Positions 33,823 to 42,290 of a stretch of DNA of 64,000 nucleotides are shown piece after piece. The notes under the pieces are model-generated. The model saw only the letters and a list, made by a program, of their open reading frames with translations, had not been told where the DNA came from and did not search any database. This DNA is from Rhodanobacter sp. AS-Z3. GTDB lineage: Bacteria > Pseudomonadota > Gammaproteobacteria > Xanthomonadales > Rhodanobacteraceae. Position 1 is the stretch's first letter; each line of letters begins with the position of its first letter. The DNA lies in the NCBI RefSeq assembly GCF_029224025.1, contig NZ_CP119392.1, positions 953,001 through 1,017,000 of the forward strand, given 5' to 3'. A program made the position numbers and the translations under genes.

Positions 33823-35511
33823 TCAGCTGAACTGCAGTGCCGCGGTGAGATCACCGGGCGGCGGGCCGCCGGCAGCGATCATCGAGGCATCGCGCAGTTT
33901 CAGACCCGGCAGTTGCCGCAGGCTGAAGCGACGGGTGATGAAGCGCAGGATCGAGCCGGTGTCGTAGATAGTGTGGTCGACGAAACCTTTCTTTGCGTGC
34001 GGTGACACGATGATTGCCGGAACCCGCGTGCCCGGTCCCCAGCGGTCGCCCTTGGGCGGCGCCACATGGTCCCACCAGCCGCCGTTCTCGTCGACGGTGA
34101 TCACCACCAGCATGTTCGGCCACTGTGGGCTGGCCTGCAATGCCTCGATCACTTGCGTGAGGTGTTCGTCACCAGCCGCCACGCTGGCGTAGCCAGCGTG
34201 CATATTGAGGTCACCTTGCGGCTTGTAGAACGCCACCGGAGGCAGCGTGCCGGCTTGGATCGCGGCAATGAAATGGTTGCTGTCGGCACCGCTGCCCACG
34301 CCGGCATCGCGCAGATGCTGCTGACGCGCTGGCGTGCCGGGCGCAAAGTTGCGGAAATAGTTGAACGGCTGGTGATGGGGTTGAAAGTTGGGGACTTCCG
34401 GGAACACCTTGTGATCGCCGTCGCCATGCCCGTCCAGCGCCAGCTGCCAGCCGCCCGCGTACCAGGCCCAGTCGATGCCCGCCTCGGACAGTACATCACC
34501 GATGCTGGCATGAATCTGCGGTGGCAAGGTGTTGTGCTTGTCCGGATCGGCGAAGCGCGGATCGTGCGGGTCCTGACTGAATGCAGGTGCATACGCCGGC
34601 CCCAGCGTGTTGACTGCCCACAGATCCGGCGTCAGTGCATCGCGCGAGGCGAACGTTGGCCGTCCCTGCATCGCGCTGGCCGGCGAGTCATCGGCCAGTA
34701 CCAGACGCGTACCGCCCGGATCATTGCCCTCGACCCGGGCGATCTCCGTTTTCGCGGCGTGCTGATCGGCATGCGGAAAATACGGCGGTTGCGCAGCCGC
34801 GAGGTATTGATGATTGAGGAACGAACCGCCGAACGCGCCCATGAAGAAGTTGTCGCACAAGGTGTATTGGCTGGCTAGCGTCCACAGCCGCAGGTTGCCC
34901 GCATTGTCGGCGTAATGACCCATCGTCATCGCACCGGTGTTGCCCCAGGCGACGAAACCGTCGTTCTTTCCCCCGTTGATCTGCTGCTGGTTTTCATAGA
35001 AGCGATGCACCAGGTCGCGGGTCACCACGCCATGTGGCAGCGTAGCGCCGTCAGGTGTGTGCAAGGCGAACGGTCGGTTGGGCAGGCCGGTGATCGCGTC
35101 TTCACCGATCTGGTAGTGACGCCCGTTCACTGTTTGCGCATGCGGCGCCAGACCACCCCATATCGGCGGCAACTCGTTGAGCCACTGGCCATCGCGGTCG
35201 CGCTGGCGATACTCGGGCGAGTCAAGTGCTTTCAAAGGTTGCTGCAGGCCCGGGAAGCCGGCGAACAGATTGTTGAAGCTGCGATTCTCGGCGTACAACA
35301 CCACCACCGTCTGGATGTGCTCGCGCAGTTGGGCGTCGACTACGGCATCGTTCGCTGTCGTCGACGTATCGCGCGTGCCATCGATGCGGCAGCCAGCCAG
35401 CGTGGCTGCCGCCGCCCCCGCCAGCGCCAGACCGCCGAGCAGGCGGCGGCGTTCCGGATTGCTGGGTGCTTCCTCGGAAGCGCTGGTGGGAGCGTCTGTT
35501 TTGTCAGTCAT
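33823..35511 (-). CDS. AcpA-like acid phosphatase / phospholipase C family protein
   Basis: A 562-residue exported protein. The N-terminus has a twin-arginine-like stretch ERRRLLGGLALAGAAAATLAGC ending in a lipobox-like LAGC (~Cys41). The metal/catalytic segments VVVLYAENRSFNN, NHQYLAAAQPP, ITVDENGGWWDHVAPP and DTGSILRFITRRF match the phosphoesterase family of phospholipase C and Francisella/Burkholderia AcpA. It should hydrolyse phosphomonoesters or phospholipid head groups in the periplasm or at the outer membrane. It runs in the same direction as pip, 13 bases apart. Confidence 0.88.
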   Translation of the reverse strand: MTDKTDAPTSASEEAPSNPERRRLLGGLALAGAAAATLAGCRIDGTRDTSTTANDAVVDAQLREHIQTVVVLYAENRSFNNLFAGFPGLQQPLKALDSPEYRQRDRDGQWLNELPPIWGGLAPHAQTVNGRHYQIGEDAITGLPNRPFALHTPDGATLPHGVVTRDLVHRFYENQQQINGGKNDGFVAWGNTGAMTMGHYADNAGNLRLWTLASQYTLCDNFFMGAFGGSFLNHQYLAAAQPPYFPHADQHAAKTEIARVEGNDPGGTRLVLADDSPASAMQGRPTFASRDALTPDLWAVNTLGPAYAPAFSQDPHDPRFADPDKHNTLPPQIHASIGDVLSEAGIDWAWYAGGWQLALDGHGDGDHKVFPEVPNFQPHHQPFNYFRNFAPGTPARQQHLRDAGVGSGADSNHFIAAIQAGTLPPVAFYKPQGDLNMHAGYASVAAGDEHLTQVIEALQASPQWPNMLVVITVDENGGWWDHVAPPKGDRWGPGTRVPAIIVSPHAKKGFVDHTIYDTGSILRFITRRFSLRQLPGLKLRDASMIAAGGPPPGDLTAALQFS

Positions 35512-35536
35512 CAGTGGCAGGCTTTGGCAGGAAACG

Positions 35537-37090
35537 TCAGGAATGAGGCGTGGCCTCGTCGTAGAAACGCGCCAGGTCAGCCTTGACCTGCTTCAGCGCG
35601 TCGACATCAAAGTAGATCATGTGGCCGGATTGATAGAAACCGAACTCGATGTTCTTGCGGATCGCCGGGTCCAGGCCGAGATGGCCGAGATCAAACTCGG
35701 TGGCGTAGAACGGTGTGGCCAGATCGTAGTATCCGTTCGCGGAAAACACCTTCAAATGCGGGTTTTGGCGCATGGCCGTGGCCAGATCACGGCCCACGTA
35801 CGGTGAGCTGGTGAACTGCTGGCCCTTGCGCTTCCAGTCCCAGCTACGGCCGACCACCGGATAATTATTCGGCAGGTAGGCATCGTCACTGCTGTAGTGC
35901 AGCGTGCCATCGATGTACTGATTGAATGCCGCATTGTAGGCGCCGGTTGCGGCATCGCTGGCGGCATCGCCGTCAGGCGTTTCGCCAGCGGCATCGCCGT
36001 CGATACCTTCGAAACGGCCGTCCAGACGGCCGACCGTGCGGCGCTGGTCGCGCAGCAGTTCCTTGCGGAAGCGGCTGGGATCAATGCGCAGGTTGGCTTG
36101 CTTGATGTAGCTGGTGGAAAGGCCGGTGTATTGGTTGAGCTGGTCGGCAATGCGATCGGCTTCCGCGGGCGAAAGCGCATCGCCTTTGGCCAGCGCCAGC
36201 ATGTAATCCGTACTGGCAAAACGGCGCACGCCATCAATGAAGCTGGCGATGTCGGCCGGTTTGTTGGGAACCTTGTTGTGATACCAGGCGATCGCCGCCT
36301 CGGTGGGCAGGTTCACGATATAGGCATGGTCGACACCGGTGGTGGACCAGACATTGAAATCGAGGATCGACGACATCAGCACGATGCCGTTGAGCTCCAT
36401 GCCCTGCTCCTGCAGTACCTGCGCGAGCACCGCCGAACGCGTGGTGCCATAGCTTTCACCGAACAGGAACTTCGGTGAGTTCCAGCGATGGTTGTCGCCG
36501 ACGTAGCGGGTGATGAATTTCGCGAACGCAACGGCGTCCTGATCGATGCCGTAGAAGTCCTTGCCCTTGGCGTCGCCGACCAGTCGTGAATAGCCGGTGC
36601 CGGGTGCGTCGATGAACACCAGGTCGGACTTGTCCAGCAGGCTGTACTGATTAGGCACGGTGTCGTAAGGCGGTGGCGGGATCGGCTTGTCGCCCTGGTT
36701 GGCCACGCGCACCGGCCCGAACGAACCCATGTGCAACCACATGCTGGAGGAGCCGGGGCCGCCGTTGTACAGGAAGGTCACCGGTCGATTGGCTGCTTTG
36801 CCGCCATCGACGGTGTACGCCACGTAGAACACGCTGACCGTGGGCTTGCCCTTGTCGTCCTTGATCAGCAAGGTGCCGGCCGTCGCCTTGTAGGCGATGC
36901 TGCGACCGTCAATGGTGACGCTGTGCGAGGTCACTGCACTGTGTTCGGGCGGGATCGGCAGTTCGGCCTTCTTGTCGGCTTTATCTGGCTGGACCTTGGC
37001 GTCGTGTTTGGATGTGTCGGCGGCGTGGAGTGGTGCGGCCAGACCGATCAGTGCGGTCAGCGCGAGAGGTGCGAGCAGGGCGTGGCGCAT
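35537..37090 (-). CDS. Secreted S10 serine carboxypeptidase (copy 1)
   Basis: A 517-residue protein with a Sec signal peptide (ending around LHAADTS). It has the S10 oxyanion block FLYNGGPGSSSMWLHMGSFGP, the nucleophile motif FGESYGTTRSA, the acid region FSANGYYDLATPF and the His region YQSGHMIYFD. It should remove C-terminal residues from peptides in an acidic periplasm. GGAG lies 6 bases before the ATG at 37090; the ATG at 37096 overlaps that site. It is the downstream copy of a tandem pair, 14 bases after its paralogue. Confidence 0.93.
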   Translation of the reverse strand: MRHALLAPLALTALIGLAAPLHAADTSKHDAKVQPDKADKKAELPIPPEHSAVTSHSVTIDGRSIAYKATAGTLLIKDDKGKPTVSVFYVAYTVDGGKAANRPVTFLYNGGPGSSSMWLHMGSFGPVRVANQGDKPIPPPPYDTVPNQYSLLDKSDLVFIDAPGTGYSRLVGDAKGKDFYGIDQDAVAFAKFITRYVGDNHRWNSPKFLFGESYGTTRSAVLAQVLQEQGMELNGIVLMSSILDFNVWSTTGVDHAYIVNLPTEAAIAWYHNKVPNKPADIASFIDGVRRFASTDYMLALAKGDALSPAEADRIADQLNQYTGLSTSYIKQANLRIDPSRFRKELLRDQRRTVGRLDGRFEGIDGDAAGETPDGDAASDAATGAYNAAFNQYIDGTLHYSSDDAYLPNNYPVVGRSWDWKRKGQQFTSSPYVGRDLATAMRQNPHLKVFSANGYYDLATPFYATEFDLGHLGLDPAIRKNIEFGFYQSGHMIYFDVDALKQVKADLARFYDEATPHS

Positions 37091-37104
37091 GGTCATCTCC
37101 GTAA

Positions 37105-38667
37105 TCAGCGCTGCGGCGCGGTGTGGTCGTAGAAACGGCCGAGATCGCTCTTCAGCTGCTTCAGCGCTTCGGTGTTGAGATAGATCATGTGTCCTGACGG
37201 GTAGTACAGGAACGACAGGTTGCCGCGCAGCGACGGGTCCAGGTTCATGTGCGACAGGTCGTATTCGGTATTGGTGAACGGCGTGGCGAAGTCGTAATAG
37301 CCATTGACCGACAGCACTTTCAGATTGGGGTTGGTACGCATCGCATGCGCCAGGTCACCTGCCACATAGGGCAACGGCATCGCACGTCGGCTGCCGGCAG
37401 CCTTGTGCTTCCAGTCCCAGCCCTTGCCGATCTCGCCGTAGGTCGGGCGATAGTCGAGCTGGCTGTGATAGTTGAGCTGACCTTCCAGATACTCGTGGAA
37501 CGCCGCGACGAAGGCGCCGCTGATGCCGGTATCGGAGGCGTCGTAGTCCGGTGTTTCGCCAGCGGCATCCGGATCTGTGCCGGTGAAGCGGCTGTCGTAG
37601 CGACCCAGGGTCAGGCGCTGATCGCGCAACAGTTCCTTGCGGAAACGGCTGGGGTCGACGCGCAAGTTGGCGTCCTGGATGTATTGCACCGACAAGCCGG
37701 TATAGGCGGCCATTTGCGCAGCGATGGCGTCGAACTGTGCGGCGGGCAGGTCCTGGCCCTGTGCCAGTGCAGCCGCATACGGACCGCGCGCCCAAGTGCG
37801 TGCCTGGTCGACGAAGGTCTTCAGGTCGGCCGGTTTGTTCGGGATCTTGTTGTGATACCACGCGGCGGCCGCGTAGCTGGGCAGGTAGCCCAGATAGATT
37901 TCGTCGTAGCCGGGCATGCGCACGGCGTAGTTGAGAATCGACGACATCAGGATCACGCCGTTGAAGCTCATGCCCTTTTCCTGCAGCGCGTCGACCAGTG
38001 CCGCCGAACGGGTGGTGCCGTAGCTTTCGCCGTAGAGGAACTTCGGCGAGTTCCAGCGCTTGTTGAGGGTGACGTAACGCTGGATCGCACGACTGAACGC
38101 GGAGATGTCCTGATCGACGCCCCAGAAGTCCTTGCCGGTGGCTTTGCCCAGCGGACGCGAGTAGCCGGCACCGATCGCATCGATGAAGACCAGGTCGGTC
38201 TTGTCGAGCAGGCTGTCGCTGTTCGCGACCAGGTGGTACGGCGGCGGCGCGGTGGCTTCCGGGCTGGCCGTTTCGATCCGCACCGGAGCAAACGAGCCCA
38301 TGTGCAGCCACACGCTGGAGGAGCCGGGGCCGCCGTTGTACAGGAAGGTCACCGGACGTTTCGATGGCTTGCCGTCGTCGACCGTATAGGCGACATAGAA
38401 CACGCTGGCCTGCGGCTGGTTCTTGTCGTCGCGAATGATCACGGTGCCGGCGGTGGCGGTGTATTTGATGGCGCGACCACCGATGCTGACGCTGTGCTCG
38501 GTGCGCACGACGGTTTCGGTAGTGGGGATTCTCGCGTCGACGGCGGCTTCGGGCGCGGCGCTGGAAGCTGCCTTGGCCGGTGCGTCGGGTTCGTCGGCGT
38601 GGCCGGTAGCAGGCAGGCAACCCAGTGCAAGCGCACCGGTCAGCAACAACGAAACAAGGTGGCGCAT
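37105..38667 (-). CDS. Secreted S10 serine carboxypeptidase (copy 2)
   Basis: A 520-residue paralogue of the adjacent S10 peptidase. It shares FLYNGGPGSSSVWLHMGSFAP, YGESYGTTRSA, SVNGYYDFATPF and YYPSGHMIYLN, and the unusual DPDAAGETPD acidic insertion. It has a Sec signal (GCLPATGHADE). AGGGGAT precedes the ATG at 38667. The pair clearly arose by tandem duplication and has diverged most in the N-terminal linker (Ala/Pro-rich here, Lys-rich in the other), which may alter substrate range. Confidence 0.93.
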   Translation of the reverse strand: MRHLVSLLLTGALALGCLPATGHADEPDAPAKAASSAAPEAAVDARIPTTETVVRTEHSVSIGGRAIKYTATAGTVIIRDDKNQPQASVFYVAYTVDDGKPSKRPVTFLYNGGPGSSSVWLHMGSFAPVRIETASPEATAPPPYHLVANSDSLLDKTDLVFIDAIGAGYSRPLGKATGKDFWGVDQDISAFSRAIQRYVTLNKRWNSPKFLYGESYGTTRSAALVDALQEKGMSFNGVILMSSILNYAVRMPGYDEIYLGYLPSYAAAAWYHNKIPNKPADLKTFVDQARTWARGPYAAALAQGQDLPAAQFDAIAAQMAAYTGLSVQYIQDANLRVDPSRFRKELLRDQRLTLGRYDSRFTGTDPDAAGETPDYDASDTGISGAFVAAFHEYLEGQLNYHSQLDYRPTYGEIGKGWDWKHKAAGSRRAMPLPYVAGDLAHAMRTNPNLKVLSVNGYYDFATPFTNTEYDLSHMNLDPSLRGNLSFLYYPSGHMIYLNTEALKQLKSDLGRFYDHTAPQR

Positions 38668-38814
38668 GGCAATCCCCTGATTGAGCAGACACAGCGTCTG
38701 AGTATGGGTTGCCCACGCGAGCGTTGATTGTGACAAAAGTAATGGGTAAGGCGGCGACCACGTTTGCCGTACGAAGAGCGTACGATGCGCGCTCCCCTGC
38801 GATGAAAGCCTGCC

Positions 38815-39732
38815 ATGGATACCCACGCGCGTCTCGACGCACGCACGCTCGCGGCGATTGCCGTCGCCCTGCTTACGTGGTCGTCGGCGTATGCCGCGAT
38901 CGCCTACGCGCTGGCTTCGTTCACGCCGGGCGAGGTGGCGTTTTCGCGGCTGGCGATTGGTTCGCTGTGTTTCGCCGCGTTGCTGGCGATTCGGCGCGTG
39001 CCGTTGCCGGCGCGACGCGATTGGCCGCAACTGGCCCTGCTCGGGGTGATCGGCTTGAGCGTCTATCACCTGTGCCTCAACTACGCGGAAACGCGGATTG
39101 CCAGCGGTACCGCTTCGATCCTGATCGCGCTGGTGCCGGCAGCCACCGCGGCGGTGTCGGCGATCTGGCTGCATGAGCGCCTGTCGCCGCGCATGTTGAC
39201 CGGACTGGGCATGGCCCTGGTCGGCGTGCTGCTGGTCGTGCTGGCCAGTGGCAAGGAAGTGAAGTTCCAGCCGATGGCGGCGCTGGTACTGCTCAGCGTG
39301 CTGGCCTCGGCCGTGTTCTTCGTCGGGCAGAAGCCGTTGTTCGCGCGCAACAGCATGCTTGGCGTTACGGCTTTTACCTTCTTTGCCGGCACGCTGGGCG
39401 CGTTGCCGTTTGCCGGTGGTCTGGTCAGCGCCGTGCACTTGGCGCCGTGGTCGCATGTGGCTGCGCTGGCCTATCTGGGCGTTGCACCGACTTTCGTGGG
39501 CTACCTGGCGTGGAATATCGCTTTGCGCCGCGCGTCAGCTTCGCAGTTGTCCAGCTTCATCTATTTTTCGCCACCGATCGCGGTGTTCATCGGCTGGCTA
39601 TGGCTGGGCGAGCATCCGGGCCTGTTGACCCTGGTGGGCGGGGCAATCACGGTGGCTGGCGTAGCGCTGGCGAACACGCGGCGGCGTGCATTGCCGATCA
39701 TTCCGCCAACCGAGACCTGCAAACAGGTCTGA
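38815..39732 (+). CDS. EamA-family (DMT) transporter
   Basis: A 305-residue membrane protein with ten predicted helices in two EamA repeats (~14-145 and ~155-290). IAYALASFTPGEVAFSRLAIGSL and the ATAAVSAIWLHERLSPRMLTGL segment are typical of drug/metabolite exporters. The substrate cannot be deduced. It is divergent from the S10 pair; the 147-base gap contains CGTACG-AAGAG-CGTACG (38768-38784). Confidence 0.88.
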   Translation: MDTHARLDARTLAAIAVALLTWSSAYAAIAYALASFTPGEVAFSRLAIGSLCFAALLAIRRVPLPARRDWPQLALLGVIGLSVYHLCLNYAETRIASGTASILIALVPAATAAVSAIWLHERLSPRMLTGLGMALVGVLLVVLASGKEVKFQPMAALVLLSVLASAVFFVGQKPLFARNSMLGVTAFTFFAGTLGALPFAGGLVSAVHLAPWSHVAALAYLGVAPTFVGYLAWNIALRRASASQLSSFIYFSPPIAVFIGWLWLGEHPGLLTLVGGAITVAGVALANTRRRALPIIPPTETCKQV

Positions 39733-39754
39733 CTTCCACGAGAGGTTTTGCGCC

Positions 39755-40453
39755 ATGTACCAGTTGCATATTGCCAACAAGAACTACTCGTCGTGGTCGT
39801 TGCGGCCGTGGTTGCTGCTCAGCGAGTTGGGCATTCCGTTCGAAGAGCAGCTGGTGACGTTTGCCCAGGGTAGCGGCTCCAGTTGGCAGGTGTTTCGCGC
39901 GTTCTCGCCGAACGGCAAGGTGCCGTGCCTGCACGATGGCGAGCGCGTAGTGTGGGATTCACTGGCCATCGTCGAGTATCTGGCCGATCGCCATGTAGAC
40001 GTCTGGCCGTCTGATCCGGACGCTCGCGCGTGGGCGCGTTGTGCTGCTGCGGAAATGCACGCGGGCTTTGCGGCCTTGCGCAACCAGTGCGGTATGAACT
40101 GCGGGCTGCGGATTCATCTGCCGGATGCGTTACCGGCGGCGCTGCATGCCGACGTCTCGCGTATCGATGAGCTGTGGGGCGAAGGGCTGACACGATTCGG
40201 TGGGCCGTTCCTCGCTGGCGTGAAGTTTGGTGCCGTCGATGCGTTCTTCGCACCGGTGGCCTTTCGTATCCAGACGTATGGGCTGAACCTTGGCGCGGCG
40301 TCGATGGCGTACGTGCGGCGCGTGCTGGCGTTGCCCGGCATGCAGCGCTGGTATGCCGCCGCACTGCAGGAAAGTTGGCGCGACGAGGAGCACGAAACGG
40401 AGGCGCAGCAGTCGGGCCGCGTGTGGCAGGATTTGCGCGTACCGACAGCTTGA
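39755..40453 (+). CDS. Glutathione S-transferase
   Basis: A 232-residue cytosolic GST. The thioredoxin-like domain (1-80) begins YQLHIANKNYSSWSLRPWLLL with a candidate catalytic Ser, and contains SPNGKVPCLHDGERVVWDSLAIVEYL, which binds glutathione. The C-terminal helical domain ends with a PGMQRWYAAALQES helix. GAGAGG precedes the ATG at 39755. It is 22 bases downstream of the EamA gene, so co-transcription is likely. Confidence 0.9.
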   Translation: MYQLHIANKNYSSWSLRPWLLLSELGIPFEEQLVTFAQGSGSSWQVFRAFSPNGKVPCLHDGERVVWDSLAIVEYLADRHVDVWPSDPDARAWARCAAAEMHAGFAALRNQCGMNCGLRIHLPDALPAALHADVSRIDELWGEGLTRFGGPFLAGVKFGAVDAFFAPVAFRIQTYGLNLGAASMAYVRRVLALPGMQRWYAAALQESWRDEEHETEAQQSGRVWQDLRVPTA

Positions 40454-40517
40454 AGTCTCTGGTCCGTGTGTCGCTGGTGCCGACGCAACGAGGCTGATGC
40501 ATGCGGCGCCGTGCCGG

Positions 40518-41132
40518 TCAGTTCAGCCGGGTTACCCGAACCACGGCAGGATCGTCAGCATGCTTCAGCAGCAAGCACTCCACGCGCGCCTGCCAAGCCT
40601 GTCCGAACGCGGCACGTTGCTCCTTGCTGGCATTCGGATCGAGTGCAGCTCCCAGCAGCGGTCGCATATTGGGCGGCGCGGGTACGTCGCTCATGTCCAG
40701 TTCCACCGACACGCTGGCACCGGTATCGCGCCGGCTGACCTGCAAGGTTGCGCCGTCGATGGGTGCGTCGAAGTGCAGCAGGGACTGACGCGCAAACTGG
40801 CCGGCAATGCCATGGAAACCATTGGCGGCGGCCGCCCCGGTGATCAGCGTGAACACCTGGGTGATGACGCCGTTGACACCTTCGCTTTCCGGGCCGGCCA
40901 TCTGCACGGTGATACCCCCACGTTCGGCCGGGCCATCCGGATACAGCGCGTGCAGTGCGGCACGCGCCATCAAATAAGCGCCGGCCACCGTGGGGCAGGA
41001 GTGGCCAGCCAGGCGCACGGCGTCGATGTAGTGGTAGTCGATCAGCCCGTCATCGGCGGCACCAAGCAGTTCCGCCAGTGGATCACGCACGGTGATCACC
41101 GGAGCGTGGTCGAAGAAGGTGGGGTAATGCAT
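40518..41132 (-). CDS. FmdE-like domain protein
   Basis: A 204-residue protein. AVRLAGHSCPTVAGAYLMARAAL resembles the His/Cys motif of the FmdE (formylmethanofuran dehydrogenase subunit E-like) family, followed by a Gly-rich VNGVITQVFTLITGAAAANGFHGI stretch. Many members bind a metal, but no role is proven for this type. Its ATG overlaps the DUF2249 stop by one base (TGATG). The family assignment is by motif only. A GTG at 41135 is an alternative start. Confidence 0.6.
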   Translation of the reverse strand: MHYPTFFDHAPVITVRDPLAELLGAADDGLIDYHYIDAVRLAGHSCPTVAGAYLMARAALHALYPDGPAERGGITVQMAGPESEGVNGVITQVFTLITGAAAANGFHGIAGQFARQSLLHFDAPIDGATLQVSRRDTGASVSVELDMSDVPAPPNMRPLLGAALDPNASKEQRAAFGQAWQARVECLLLKHADDPAVVRVTRLN

Positions 41133-41398
41133 CACTCCACCGGCAAACCGGTAATGCCAAAGTCGATCACCACCGCGTCCGCATCGCGCTGGCGATAGGT
41201 CACGGTGAGGTTGTCGCCGAGGCGCTCGCGCAGCTGGGCGATCAGCGGGATCGGGTCATGGTCGTTGACGAAACGCATGGTCTCGCCCGAACGCAGCGCA
41301 CCGATCGCACCGAAGATGGCCGAGTGGCGAAAGCGACGAGCCACCCCCCGTGCATCAAAAAGATGGGTGTTCTGTTCTGCAACAAGTTCGACGGTCAT
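41132..41398 (-). CDS. DUF2249 domain protein
   Basis: An 88-residue protein. LFDARGVARRFRHSAIFGAIGALRSGETMRFVNDHDPIPLIAQLRERLGD follows the DUF2249 pattern (a TusA-like alpha/beta fold) with the conserved NDHDP-P motif. DUF2249 proteins often accompany anaerobic respiration or redox genes. The ATG at 41398 gives a family-typical length; a GTG at 41455 would extend it over the promoter. It is transcribed with the FmdE-like gene from an FNR-type promoter. Confidence 0.75.
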   Translation of the reverse strand: MTVELVAEQNTHLFDARGVARRFRHSAIFGAIGALRSGETMRFVNDHDPIPLIAQLRERLGDNLTVTYRQRDADAVVIDFGITGLPVE

Positions 41399-41426
41399 GC
41401 GGCTGGGCTCGTGGGATGGGGAGTCC

Positions 41427-41468
41427 AACATACGCCGCAGGCCGCGGCGGACCACTGATCTGGATCAG
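41427..41468 (-). promoter_or_regulatory. Putative FNR/DNR-type promoter of the DUF2249 operon
   Basis: CTGATCTGGATCAG (41455-41468) matches TTGAT-N4-ATCAA at 8 of 10 fixed positions and is fully palindromic. On the minus strand a TATGTT -10 box lies at 41432-41427. If transcription starts near 41420, the site is centred at -41.5, the class II activator position, and the leader to the ATG at 41398 is ~22 bases. Inferred from sequence only. Confidence 0.5.
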
Positions 41469-41475
41469 CGTTCGC

Positions 41476-42243
41476 CTAGAATTTGTACGCGCGATGGATT
41501 GCCACGACACCGTTGGTGAGGTTGCGCACCTCGACGCGACCAAAGCCGGCGCGCTCCATCATGCCTTTCAGCGTTTCCTGGTCCGGATGCTTGCGAATCG
41601 ACTCGGCCAGGTATTGATAGCTGTCGGCGTCACCGGCGAACAGCTGGCCAAGTTTCGGCAGGATCTTGAACGAGTGGAAATCGTAGAGCTTGCTGAAAAG
41701 CTCGCTCTGCACCTTGGAGAACTCCAGCACCAGCGCACGGCCGCCAGGTTTCAACACGCGGTAGATGTCCGCTAGCGCCTTGTCCTTGTCAGTGACATTG
41801 CGCAGGCCGAACGCCATCGTCACTGCATCGAAACTGTTGTCCGGGAACGGCAGCGCCTCGGCATTGAGCTGAGCCCAGCGCAGGCCGGACACCAGCCCCC
41901 GATCGGTCAGCCGGTCACGGCCGACGCCGAGCATCGCCGCGTTGATGTCACCGACCACCACGTCGCCGGTATCGCCGACGACCGGCTTGAGCAGGGCGGC
42001 GATGTCTCCGGTGCCACCAGCCAGATCCAGCACGCGGTCACCACGACGTACGCCACTGGTCGCCACGAAATGGCGTTTCCACAAGCGGTGCGTGCCGAAC
42101 GACATCAAATCGTTCATCAGGTCGTAGCTGCGCGCCACCGAGGTGAATACCTGGCCGACCAGCTTCTGCTTGTCGCCGACCGGCACGTCGCGGAAGCCGA
42201 AGTGGGTGGTGGATTCAGTGCTGGATTTGCTGGGCTCGTTCAT
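41476..42243 (-). CDS. ubiE: Ubiquinone/menaquinone C-methyltransferase UbiE
   Basis: A 255-residue SAM-dependent methyltransferase. [37 protein letters not shown] (SAM loop), [25 protein letters not shown] and the C-terminal [13 protein letters not shown] are diagnostic for UbiE/MenG, which methylates the quinone ring. The gene runs toward the DUF2249 pair but has its own context; ubiJ-ubiB lie 28 kb away. Confidence 0.96.
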   Translation of the reverse strand: MNEPSKSSTESTTHFGFRDVPVGDKQKLVGQVFTSVARSYDLMNDLMSFGTHRLWKRHFVATSGVRRGDRVLDLAGGTGDIAALLKPVVGDTGDVVVGDINAAMLGVGRDRLTDRGLVSGLRWAQLNAEALPFPDNSFDAVTMAFGLRNVTDKDKALADIYRVLKPGGRALVLEFSKVQSELFSKLYDFHSFKILPKLGQLFAGDADSYQYLAESIRKHPDQETLKGMMERAGFGRVEVRNLTNGVVAIHRAYKF

Positions 42244-42290
42244 CCGGCAATATTACAGGATCACCCCTGGCCACCAGTGAATGCCGTACT

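Noticed and set aside
38768..38784. CGTACG-AAGAG-CGTACG as an operator of the EamA gene
   Set aside because: Each arm is itself a six-base palindrome likely to recur by chance; evidence too thin for a separate feature.
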